From positions 57,278,949 through 57,342,948 of the forward strand of contig NC_030383.2 of the NCBI RefSeq assembly GCF_001625215.2: a stretch of DNA of 64,000 nt, written 5' to 3'. Every line of letters begins with the position of its first letter. Within the stretch, counting starts at the first letter, position 1. Source of the stretch: Daucus carota subsp. sativus. Lineage: Eukaryota; Streptophyta; Magnoliopsida; Apiales; Apiaceae. The position numbers and the translations under genes are program-made. The notes under the pieces are model-generated. The model had not been told where the DNA came from. It was given only the letters and a program-made list of their open reading frames with translations, and did not search any database. This document shows, one piece after another, positions 24,343 to 34,979 of this stretch.

Positions 24343-27300
24343 TTAACAGGCATGTGCTTCATTCAGCTGTCTGGAAATGGTTGTGTCGCCACCAGAAACT
24401 TTTAAGGATGCGAAAAGGCATGATAATCTTGCAATCACAGGACTCGTTCTTGTCGCTCTGGTCACAATTGCCAGCTTCTTTTGAGCATCAGCAGCGCAAA
24501 AGCTATGATAGCCTTCCAGGTCTTCTTTTGTGATCATTACAGCATCCCTTGAAGGAGACTGCGCCTTGGAAGCTAACCGATGCTGCTTGAATTCTTTAAC
24601 TGCCTGTTAGTTGTTAAAGAAACAATGTCAAGTGACAAGTAAGCGAGCCAGATGGTGAAGAGAATCTAGCGTAATCATCTTACTTTCCATTGAGAGGGGG
24701 CCAAGAGCACTCTAGGTCTTCTGGAACGCACATATTCGAGTGCAGTGGCAGGAGTCATATGCTTATACTCCACCTGCAAATTGCAAAAGTATCGGTTTAC
24801 TCTGACATTTCATATGGCAAAGACAAATTGATTCTTAAGAGCATCAATGCTAAAGCCGCCTTAAGAGGCAATACTTAGCGGAAAGGTAATTCTTTCATGT
24901 CAAGGCAGTAATTTTACCAAATAGCAAAGAACTACGGTTGTGCTCCTTCCCCTGCCAGCTTTGCAGTGGACATAAGTAGTCTTACCGCACGATGCATTTC
25001 CTGACGCCAAAGAGGCAGTATGCATTATGTTAAGGCCAGACATGCCCAGATACTATAAGTTTGGCTGTAGATTACTTACTGTGAATAAAATCCACTGCAC
25101 GGTTGATGTCAGCAAATGAAGGGGCAAAGAGGTAGTCTCTGGTCGGGATCACCAGGTGGTCTATTCCACAAGCCTGAAAAGAAATACAAGACGAGGATAT
25201 ATACTATGAATCCACAATTAAGAACAGGACAAGTGAGGATGACATAAGATGAATCCAAGCAAATAAAAGATTAGAAGAGACATCTACATGACAATTTCTC
25301 AAAATGCACAATGTTACACACTATGTTTCTCCAAAAAAATGCAATTTAAGTCAGTTCAAGTGTAGCGTTTCCTGAAAACTACATTTTTTTAGTTCAAAAG
25401 GTAACATCAACTCCTAGACAAACGTAGAACACATTTGAACCCGTTAGATAAGTGTTGTGACAAAAAGTGTTTACTTGTTCTTTGCTAGTCAGCAAAAAAT
25501 TTGCAGATCAAAAGGTAACGATTTAAACAGAGTTTCAATTTGCAATATAGTACGCCTGCACAAAATTGTATATAGAAAGTGCAGAAAGTCAAAACAAGAA
25601 CCCTTACAGCCAGTGGCGGATCCAGGATTATATTTCAGTGGGTTCCTTAAATAATATATGATACTCCTCAAATCACGGAAAGTCAAAACGACTATTATAA
25701 AAGAAGGAAGTAACACTAACAACCACTTTTTGACGAAGTAGTGGATTCTTATAGGCTCTAATCACATTAATAATAATGGCCCCTCTGCATGCACAATCTT
25801 CGACATTTAAAATTTCTCATCTAAACAAAAAGTAGTTGTTAGTGTGAGTCCGTAAAAACATACTAGAAAAACCATTTTTCCATTTAGGAGAAAACATCGT
25901 TTGTTTGTTTAATTATTTCTAAGTTAACATTAGTTTTGAGTCTAGGCTTAAAAAGGGGTTCAAGTCCAAGCTGAGTGGGGTCCTGTGCACCCACTCAAGC
26001 TAATGTGCATCCGCCCCTGCTTACAGCCTTCATCTCAATTTTACCTAATAGGTTAATTAAATCTTCTATACAACTTCCTATCGCCTCCCTCAGCTCCGAT
26101 GGACAAGGTATATATTGATTCCAGAGTAAAAGAACTGTTTTTTCTAACCAGGCGCCTTGACAAACAGCATTATAAACTTTGAACACAGTTTATAAATTTG
26201 CTTCTTCAGGTGTCGTAGACATAGACAGATGATAAAGAGGGAGAGGGATAATTAGAAGGCATCGAAATCTGCCTAAATGAAATATTTGAACTTGGTTGAC
26301 ACGAGTCGATTGATGTCTAGTAAGCTAATCTACAAGTTCTTGAGACTATTTGATGAATTATTTTATTCTTGAGTTGGAACTTGCGACAAATTGTTTTAGC
26401 GAGTAAATATAAAGAATTTTGTATAGCCGGGATCTTTTCCAAGGATTTTTTTTAGTGTGTATTTCCTGACCTCTCACAACATTCGTGAGATTGAAATTAT
26501 CAACTAGCCTCAATCCATGGCAAACCAATACTTTTAAACAGAGAAATTACTATCAAACAACCAAAGAGCCATTATTATAACTCAACTTCAAAAGATAATT
26601 TTCAGAAAAATGTCTATACAAATGATCAAATTACCACCTCATTAAGCAAAGAATCAAGAAAAACAAAGGGGCCATTTGGATCTTTCATGTGAATGGAAAT
26701 GAAGGGGGAATGATATAAAATCCCAAGTTGCAGTCAGGAAATGATATTTACCCATCTCAGAGTAGATTCCAAACAACTAAATTTTTAATCCAAACACTAA
26801 CACATGAATAAGGGTTCCGCATTAAGCAAAGAACGACGAAAACAAAAATATGTATGCGCCTAATGAAAAGATACACAAAATTTACATACCTTGAACAATT
26901 CGGTGGGAACCAAAGTTTCATAAGCTTCATTAAGTGTTATGACTCCCCCAACACCAAGTAGCTTCAGCTTCGGAACATCTCCAGGAAATGGAACAGCTCC
27001 CAATAGAAGAAACTATATATATATTAAAAAAAAATCATCATTAACACAATTTAGAACACACAAACCGAAAAGCGATTATCTCCATAAAATCATGTATTTT
27101 CAACTTAGATAAATTAATAAAAATTCTTCGTTCATGAACCACTCTGGATGAAAGTTTTTTTTTTTAACACTACGATCACGCTCGTATGCATGACCCGAGA
27201 AGAGTAAGATGTACGCAAACATTCGGGAAAATATGAACCTGGTCAATCTCATCCCACCATCTGAACTCAGGTTCAACCCTGTTTCGAAAAACATTGTAAA

Positions 27301-27415
27301 GCAGAGTAGGGTAAAACAGGATCCGAGCGCCAGCTCCAACTAAAACTCGCTTTGCATCAACCACAGCTTTCACATTTGTGTCTGCAGTAACATCATGTAA
27401 ATCCTGGATCTTCAT
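24343..27415 (-). CDS. PTPMT1: PTPMT1-type dual-specificity phosphatase (phosphatidylglycerophosphate phosphatase), 6 exons
   Basis: Member of the plant PTPMT1 family, which removes phosphate from phosphatidylglycerophosphate in phospholipid (PG, cardiolipin) synthesis. Exons, 5' to 3': 27415-27239, 27012-26890, 25173-25080, 25000-24918, 24773-24684, 24603-24343 (275 aa). It has the family N-terminus VGAGARILFYPTLLYN, the loop PTRDYLFAPS with the likely general acid Asp113, and the signature HCKAGRGRS with nucleophile Cys144 and Arg150. The last exon is a poorly conserved tail of about 87 aa. Intron 2 is 1.7 kb and contains a hAT MITE. In Arabidopsis the relatives are, as I recall, not on this part of chromosome 4, so it breaks the colinear order. 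Confident family call. Confidence 0.92.
25611..26019. mobile_element. hAT MITE in PTPMT1 intron 2, perfect 8-bp target duplication
   Basis: The element begins CAGTGGCGGAT and ends with the reverse complement of CAGGGGCGGAT. It is flanked by CTTACAGC at 25603-25610 and 26020-26027. Length 409 bp, no coding capacity. It belongs to the same terminal-repeat family as the element at 55525-55705. Confidence 0.9.
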
Positions 27416-28899
27416 GTAAGAGAATAGTTCTGATGATTAATGAAGTAGACAGAGTTTTGCAAGTGAAAGTAAAAAAATATGAAGAGTAGAATGACAAGTA
27501 TGAAGTGTAGTATATAAAATAGAATCTGTAGTATAAGGAAATATTCGCATTAAAACGGTGGACGGATTCGAAACGAGGTTCTGTTTTAAGATAAATATAT
27601 ATGATCGAGATTCGAGGGACAACAGTAAAATTGTGGTCGACTAAATCACCTTTTGCATATTGCATTCTATGTAGTATTTAATTTGATAGCAAATCCGAAG
27701 GTGTGATAAAGAATTTTATTCGTTTTCTTAAAAAGAGGTTATTAGTTTGACTTTCGATTAAACTGATTCTTCATCATATTTAAAAATATATATAAATAAT
27801 TCTGACCCGGTTTCAACATAAATTGAATATTTTAAAAAGTAAAATAAAATAAAAATAAAAAATTCCAAGAGGCGACCCTTTTTTTTTGAGACTATTTGTC
27901 AGTAAACAAACACTTACCATTTGGGCTAGGATGGCCATACATGGAGTTTACTTATAAAAATTTTCCGTTACAATAAATAAATAATTAAAATAAAATATTT
28001 TCTTAAAATAGGAGTATTATCTACACATGACAATATTCATTTCTTAGCGGATAATGGAAATGTATCATGTCATTAAAGTGTGGGGAAGCTAAGCTGAGCC
28101 CACATATGGAATAATGAATAATCTTGACTTTCACTTTGCATGTCGAAAATTCGTGTGGCTAATATAAAAAGAAACTTGTGGTCACTAAAATAGGAAATAA
28201 ATAAACATCAATTAAATAAAAATTTGATTGAACCTCATATTGGCATGTGTCAAACTATTCTATTCTGTTGTTCCACGGGAATATTCTGGGAATAAATAGG
28301 GAGCCTAAATATGGGCTGGACTCTGGACCAAGTGAAGCAAAAAGTTTACAAATTTTATGCAGATCCTGCTTTAATAATGGGCTTGGCCCCAACATTTTTA
28401 TGTCTAGCCTGGAAGCCCACTTGCCTGATCCAGGCCCGTTTTACTGGTAGTCATATTCGCTTCAGGCCACCGCATAAACGGGGAGAGGGAAAATAATAAA
28501 GCAAGTGAAGATGCCATGGAAAAGTTAAAGGCCGACAAAATGTAATGCAAGATGATGAAAATGTTGAATGATGATGAGAAATTCTTTGATGTTTCGATGG
28601 TGGCGATACATTTTTTCAATTCGACAATCCGGCCTAAATCAAAGCTTTTATCGGAACGGTGAATTGATTTTGAAATATTAAAAATTGAAAATAACAATCA
28701 TTTTACTAGTCGCTTGACATGTCAAAATAGGATCGTAAATGAGCTGATGTAGATCAAATTTTGGTTCGAATTTGTTAAAATTTTACAAATGTTAGAGGGG
28801 TGCATGATGGTAACGATATTTTGGGCATTTATACGGATTTCTCACATAAAATTGACTCAACTACATTCAGCCACAAGTAAGGAGTCAACTACATGTCAC
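27416..28899. other. Spacer upstream of PTPMT1
   Basis: It should contain the PTPMT1 promoter. ORFs at 27393-27665, 28247-28496 and 28404-28697 overlap on both strands and show no family features. Otherwise AT-rich, with nothing else supportable. Confidence 0.55.
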
Positions 28900-29080
28900 A
28901 GATTGAAACTTTGAAAGTCTATCCACCAGCGCCATTGACTCATAGGTAGTGAACCAAGGTAAACCGCGCTTAACAGACTCTGATCCAGGAGGCATAATCA
29001 CAAATTCTGCTCCCTTCGGGAGTCGAACCTGTGACCAAGAGGATATTTGTCCTCTCTTTAACCAGCTGAACCAACTTTTG
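28900..29080 (-). mobile_element. Probable tRNA-derived SINE
   Basis: Read on the minus strand, the head near 29075 has an A-box-like TGGTTCAGCTGGTTAA followed by a B-box-like AGGTTCGACTCCC about 30 bases on, the spacing of an internal RNA polymerase III promoter. The rest runs towards 28900 as unique-looking sequence. It does not fold as a complete tRNA. The 3' end and target duplication could not be set. Confidence 0.55.
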
Positions 29081-29318
29081 ACTTTTGGTTATTTGATGTT
29101 TTGAATTTTGGCACCCATATTTAGGTGAGTTGTTCGGATAGTAAAAGTTATTATTTTTGATTGATTTTTTTGTGAACTAAAATTTTGATTATATATTTTT
29201 TATTCAAAAAAAAATTTGAAAAATAATATTTTTACCTACTCGGTCAAAGCACTTAAAAATACGTGTCCAAAATCAAAAGTGTCAAATATTAAAAAACAGA
29301 GAGAGTACTTTTTTTATA

Positions 29319-29566
29319 CTCCCTCTGTTTCTTAATACTTTTCTCATTTGATATGTCGGTACTGTTAATAACCTTAGATAAATTACTAATTTACGTCTAA
29401 TCTATAAGATTAAATATATTCATATCTTGTTGGATTCTTATTTACAAGTACTTTAATACGGTGAAGTTTTTAATTATTATACAAAATTAAAGATATTAAC
29501 GATCAAAAATGTGTGTTGACAAGCGTGATAAAGAAAAACATGAAAAGTATTATGAGACGGAGATAG
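29319..29566. mobile_element. Stowaway MITE
   Basis: The ends are CTCCCTCTGTTTCTTAATAC and the reverse complement of CTATCTCCGTCTCATAATAC, flanked by TA on each side. Length 248 bp. The right end of a second, truncated Stowaway-like element lies just upstream (GAGAGAGTA near 29300). Confidence 0.7.
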
Positions 29567-30259
29567 TATTATACTTGTATCGTATTAATAATTATTTATA
29601 AATGAAAATTAATTCTAATTTGTATTTTTAAATAATTTCTCGATATTTACGATTCATCAAGTATAAAAATTATTAATATAATACTATATGATGAACTATT
29701 GTTTAAAATGTTTCTTTACACATTTGTGAAAGTAAAATTCTAAAAAATAAAAATAAGTCGCCAAAATAACTAGGATTTTCAACTTCATTTTACCCAAATT
29801 CGGAATCATCTTCTAAAATCATATAAATCAGAAGTATAAATTTGTTATACAAAACACGAATAAACTATTTTAACTTATAATCTCATAAGTCGGTTTTTAA
29901 GCTTGACCAAACATCACCTCCAACGTTTTATAATCTTTAAAGTTTCGGTAAGCTTACCCTACTATGCCTGCTTTGTTGACTTGCTCGCACAGAACACGTT
30001 CCAACCCTCATCATCTCAAGCGGTTATATACAAAGATCTGAGTGACTAAAAAATAGATAGAAACCCACAAAAACATAACAACAGAAACAAATTTAAAACA
30101 AATGCAAAGTCATCTAGAACCTTAAAAAAAAATGTAAAGTCGTCTAGAACATTCTTCATTTTCTAATTCTTAAGTAAGCAAGACCGGATTAATATGCTTG
30201 TCCAGAACTCCGGAGGATATTCGAAGCTTTAAATATCAAGTGTGGCAGAAAAAAATTAA

Positions 30260-30385
30260 AATAAATAAATAATTATAAATTTGCACGCGCTTGCTTTTGA
30301 AATCGGAGTCATGGAAAACAGAAGGATGCCATGTTACTTCACCAGTACTCAAGAATTGTTTTAGTGCCTCCCACATGACATCCTC
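30260..30385 (-). pseudogene. Possible orphan exon fragment
   Basis: Directly after a good AG acceptor (GATTACAG, minus strand) an open frame reads EDVMWEALKQFLSTGEVTWH and continues for about 20 more codons into AT-rich sequence. It looks coding, but no neighbouring exon could be found and the family is unknown. Confidence 0.25.
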
Positions 30386-30957
30386 CTGTAATCAAATCAA
30401 ATTCTAAATATAACATAATTTTCAACATAGTGCAACTAATTCCGGGATTCATATCAGATAAGATGTGTTTGCCTATTATAAAATTTTCCGCTGATACGAG
30501 AGTTTTCTGCACTGGTACGTGGACTAGTCGAGTAGGTATGACCGACGTAACATAAGTCTCAAGAATTCCACTCTGAATTTCAATCGCACTGTGGGTTTGT
30601 TGAATTTATCGCTTTTATCTTTATATGATTAGAAATTTTTGTTTGTGTTGGCGTGGCTTAAAGTATGAGAAAGTCTTCTAGTATGATATTTTGATCATCG
30701 TGAGAAAGCATAAAAAGACTTAGAAGGGACTTAAACTAATGGGATTTCGAGGTCTCCGATTTATATGGTCCCTTTAGGTATCTTTAAGCAACCCATGGGA
30801 GACATAGAATCTTCATTTCAGTGCTCTTGATCATTGCCGATTGCACCTTGTATATTAGATAGATTAAGAGAGTGTTACAGTTCTTTAGTTATGGTTGGAT
30901 AAAAACTAGGCCGCGTGTCGAAAATAAAATAAGCCGTGCAATTAATAGTTCTCTTCA

Positions 30958-31080
30958 GACTCGACATATTTACAAGTGATCGAGAGATCAAACTTTGTCA
31001 AAAACAAGATTTTATGTGAAAGTATAGACTCGATATGTTTACAAGAGATCGAGAGATCAGACTTTGTGTAAAACAAGACT
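30958..31080. repeat. Short tandem duplication, period about 69 bp
   Basis: GACTCGACATATTTACAAG at 30958 recurs as GACTCGATATGTTTACAAG at 31027, each followed by a GATCGAGAGATCA block and a CTTTGT block. Function unknown. Confidence 0.7.
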
Positions 31081-31529
31081 AATGTATGAGTGTACTCGTT
31101 CCATAAATCATTTTATGAAATATTCTTGAAAATTTATGTTGCAGTAAATTAATGCAAACATTCTTGAAAACATGAGTTGAAATATCTCTATGACCCAAAT
31201 ACAAATTTATAGGGGTAAAATAACCTTGATATGGCAAGACTCACATTCATGCTTGTGGTGTCAAACATGTGTAATTAAGACAGGATCACAAGTGAGTAAA
31301 ATTTAACAGAAATCTAGCAGCTGTAAAAAGGTTGAGTCCCTAGCTACCAAACAGTCACTGCCTCTGTAAAAAGCCTAAAAAGTCTAGCTTGTGTTCTTTT
31401 ATGGCACGAGAAATTACAACAAACTGAGATGTCAACTAACACAAGTAGCAATAACACAAATACTTCAGCAAAAAATGGTGGTAAAAATCTAAAAGTGTTA
31501 AATGAAGAAAGAGTAAATTGAAGTGACAC

Positions 31530-31538
31530 TTATAAATA
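31530..31538 (+). promoter_or_regulatory. TATA box of the LRR gene
   Basis: TATAAATAC lies about 135 bp before the ATG at 31671, leaving room for a 5' leader of roughly 100 bases. Confidence 0.5.
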
Positions 31539-31670
31539 CAGATAATTTCATCAAGACACACAGTCCCACACCATCTGCTCCCTCATCAATGCTGCAACCA
31601 CATTTCCACAACTTTATAATAAACCCCATCAAAACAAGCACCCCTAATCTCTCTCATTCTGTGCCTTAAA

Positions 31671-32900
31671 ATGTTCAAGATTTTGGCCATTCTTGTGGTG
31701 CTGCTGCAGATCATAGGAGCCACTGAAGCTGCATTTGGTGTGGGTGTGGGGGTGGGCATAGGGGGTAGGGGCGGGGGTGTGTGGGTTGGGAGTGGTGGAA
31801 CCAACAGCCCAAACCCATATGACTCTTCATCAGCCTCAAGGCTCAGTAATGCTTATACTGCACTTCAAGCATGGAAGTCTGCAATAAAAGATGACCCTTT
31901 GGGAATCTTGAAAACATGGGTGGGCTCAAATGTGTGTGACTATAAAGGTGTGTTTTGTGCAGATCTTCAAGATAACATGGGGAGTGGCTCAGTGGTAACT
32001 GTGGTTGCAGGCATAGATCTCAACCATGCTAATCTACAAGGCACACTTGTGAAAGAGCTTTCTTTGCTTACAGATATGTCTCTGCTGCACCTCAACACTA
32101 ACAGATTCAGTGGCTCAGTTCCTGACACTTTTAGGGACTTGACATCACTCACTGAACTAGACCTCAGTAACAACCATTTTGCTGGGCCTTTCCCAACTCA
32201 AACTATCTACATTCCAAATCTTCTTTATCTAGACCTCAGATTCAACAGCTTCCAAGGGCCTATTCCTGATGACATTTTCAACAAGAGGCTTGATGCAATT
32301 TTTCTGAATAATAACTTGTTTGATGGTGAAATTCCGCAGAATCTCGGAAACTCACCAGCCTCAGTTATCAATTTGGCCAACAATAAGCTCACTGGTGACA
32401 TTCCCTTTAGCTTTGGTTACATGAGTCCAAAACTAAAGGAGGTTCTGTTCTTGAACAATCAGCTCACAGGCTGCATTCCTGAAGGGGTTGGATTATGGTC
32501 AGATTTACAAGTTTTTGATGTGAGTTTCAATTCTTTGATGGGCCATTTACCGGACTCGATATCGTGCTTAAATGAGATTGAAGTTCTCAACTTAGGACAC
32601 AACATGATATCAGGGGTCTTGCCAGAAATGGTCTGTGAGCTCAGAAGTTTGATTAATTTGACAGTAGCTTACAATTTCTTATCAGGGTTTGATCAAGAAT
32701 GTAGCAAGCTTTTTTTCAGGAATGTGGGGTTTGATTTCACTTCAAATTGTATTCCAGGGAGGGAGATGCAGAGGCCTCAGCCAGAATGTTCTGCAATTCC
32801 TGGTGGGAGTTTAAGTTGCCTCAGAATTCCTGGAGCAAAGCCTCTTGTTTGTGGGCAATTATTTGAAGCCAAACAGGCCACTACTTCATCATCTCCATGA
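31671..32900 (+). CDS. Secreted leucine-rich repeat protein, LRX-like without extensin tail
   Basis: A single-exon gene of 409 aa. Residues 1-21 form a signal peptide, followed by a Gly/Val-rich patch (about 23-43), an N-terminal cap with the AWKSAIKDDPLGILKTW and NVCDYKGVFC motifs, about ten plant-type LRRs (for example LDLSNNHFAGPFP, FLNNNLFDGEIP) and a cysteine-containing C-terminal cap. This is the LRR half of leucine-rich repeat extensins; those continue into a long Ser-Hyp tail, absent here, where the protein ends in ATTSSSP. The expected place is the cell wall, where relatives bind RALF peptides. It sits in the At4g29240 position. Function is inferred from family. Confidence 0.92.
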   Translation: MFKILAILVVLLQIIGATEAAFGVGVGVGIGGRGGGVWVGSGGTNSPNPYDSSSASRLSNAYTALQAWKSAIKDDPLGILKTWVGSNVCDYKGVFCADLQDNMGSGSVVTVVAGIDLNHANLQGTLVKELSLLTDMSLLHLNTNRFSGSVPDTFRDLTSLTELDLSNNHFAGPFPTQTIYIPNLLYLDLRFNSFQGPIPDDIFNKRLDAIFLNNNLFDGEIPQNLGNSPASVINLANNKLTGDIPFSFGYMSPKLKEVLFLNNQLTGCIPEGVGLWSDLQVFDVSFNSLMGHLPDSISCLNEIEVLNLGHNMISGVLPEMVCELRSLINLTVAYNFLSGFDQECSKLFFRNVGFDFTSNCIPGREMQRPQPECSAIPGGSLSCLRIPGAKPLVCGQLFEAKQATTSSSP

Positions 32901-34019
32901 GAGTGATTGTGATCATTTAGAGCAGGCGGATAATGGGTGAAATTCATTAACTGATTATGATAGAAAGTAAAGAGGTGTTATGTCTTATAATTTATGTCTT
33001 CTTCAAAAGACACAAGAATTAATGTACATCTGTTTTTCTTTGTTGACAAGCTTAAATTTATTTATTTTTAGTTTTTTTTTAATTCAATTATCTGATAAAT
33101 TTCTTACACAATCACTACTCCCTCCCTCCCGGGAGGTTGTACACGTTTACTATTGCACACATTTCGAGACTTTTATAAACTATAGTTGCATAATGTTTTT
33201 TTAATGAAAATTTAAACATCAAATTTTTATTCAGAATTTTTATTAAAAAAATATTATAAAACTATACTTTAAAAGAATTTTAACAAGCATGCCAAAAAAT
33301 CATGTATATAATTCAATGGGACTGAGAGAATATCAAATAAACACGAGATCAAGAAAATCAAAGAACGAGATAAATATAACAATATAGATAAGCAAAACCA
33401 GTTTTAGCACGAAAACACGTAAATGTAGGTCTTCAACAAATGTTCTCTAATATATTGTGAGGGACTGACAGGCATGTGAAAAAATATCTTAAAATGAAAA
33501 GGGGAGTATATATTCTAATAATAAAAAATCCAAAGTAGCAAACAGTTGATGTTCCTTTGACACATGTGAATGGAGTCTATATGCAAGTACAAGAAGGAAA
33601 ACTGGCACCTACTATGCAATGTACCATGGAAAGAAATTATGAAGCATATGACCTACAAAGGTACAGTAAATTATAGAAATGTCTTTTTAGCTACCAAATG
33701 AAGGAGGATGATAATAGAATAGAGATATGCAGAATGTCACATGTGAACAATCCCACTTGCTTTACGAGTATGTTTATTCCCAAACAAAGATTTTGGTCCA
33801 CTCTAATGTAGTTTAGCCAGTTTAGGTTTCTTGGTTTCAATAATAAGTCTCGGGAGTCTTGTCAACTTCCTATATCAGCCAAAAGGGCGGGTTTCCTCAT
33901 GTCTCTTGTGATCATATTCTCAGTTTCTCCCTCTACTCTGTCAATAAAATCAAGTCCTTGCTGCCTTCTCTGCTTCTTAATCCAGTTTATTGATCAGTTA
34001 TTCAGGGAGATCTAAGAGC
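32901..34019. other. Spacer downstream of the LRR gene
   Basis: It includes the LRR 3' untranslated region. At about 33115-33332 degenerate Stowaway-like ends face each other (ACTCCCTCCCTCCCGGGAGG and, on the other strand, ATTCTCTCAGTCCC). No gene is supported. Confidence 0.5.
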
Positions 34020-34170
34020 CTGTGTTACTCATGATCGGCCAAAAGCGTCCAATATGGATATGTGTCGGAGTGTTGGATTAGACAATAATTTCAAAATTTT
34101 ACATGTTTTGGGTTAAAACATGTAAAATTTTACATGTTTCCGAGTGTCAAGTGTCCGACACGAGTATTCT
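34020..34170 (-). mobile_element. Copy 1 of an unclassified dispersed repeat
   Basis: Read on the minus strand it matches 61805-61960: a CGTGTCGGACA end, a central AAACATGTAAAATTTT segment and a second end with TTGGACRCTTTTRGCCGA. The ends are weakly inverted (GTGTCGGAC against GTGTCCAAC), suggesting a small DNA transposon. This copy also contains a short palindromic repeat of AAAACATGTAAAATTTTACA. Confidence 0.6.
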
Positions 34171-34979
34171 AGACAAAATGAAAAATCCAGATAACATAGC
34201 TGCATATGCACCGATGCACAAAAATAATTTATTTGTTAAGCGGATCGACATATTGCCGGAGCACTTTTTTCGATTCATTAAGAGCGAAGTCCCAAAGATA
34301 AGCTCATGAGAGCATCTGGTGGGCTCTTCAAACAAGCTATATTTCAAAATGGAGGAGTATTACTTTACTCCCTTTCAGTCACTCAAAGATTTATTCTGTA
34401 GCGATGGCTAATAATTGCAATCAAACATTGTTATCAAAATCCAACTAGCTGGATCAAGTTATCTTGTTTATTTGGCCTACCAAACTCAGACCTTTTTCTA
34501 GAAGACAAAGAAAATTAATTCAGTTCATGTGAGGGCGTTTTCAATTCAATATTCTTTCTGGATACTTTTTTTGTTATCAAGCTCTCTTTATTTCAGTGTT
34601 CAACTTTCACAACAGTATTCATCTCAACATAACCTCTGTGTCTTTTTGTCTCATGCCTGGATATACAAGATTACACAGATATGCAACATACAGAGAATTA
34701 AGTACCTGGATTTACCTTAAAGTGGCTCATTATAGTTGTATTTATATTATCTATTATTTCGATACAAATAATATCTAATGTATTCGGCTATGAAGCACGA
34801 CAAATATCCAATATTTAAGATTCTGCTTACAGCTTATTCAATAGATATACATTCAATGACAGTACCTGTCAGACATGGTTTATGACAAGTTACTGTGAAT
34901 TATGAATCATTTAAGCACAAGATAATAGCCCATCATTGCACTAGTTTGATCGAGAATTAGCCCAACATGGACTTACTGA

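Larger units (their letters stand above)
29567..31670. other. Spacer between the Stowaway element and the LRR gene
   Basis: It holds a tandem duplication near 30958-31080, an exon-like ORF at about 30260-30385 (minus) and the LRR promoter. Otherwise AT-rich and without a supportable gene. Confidence 0.55.
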
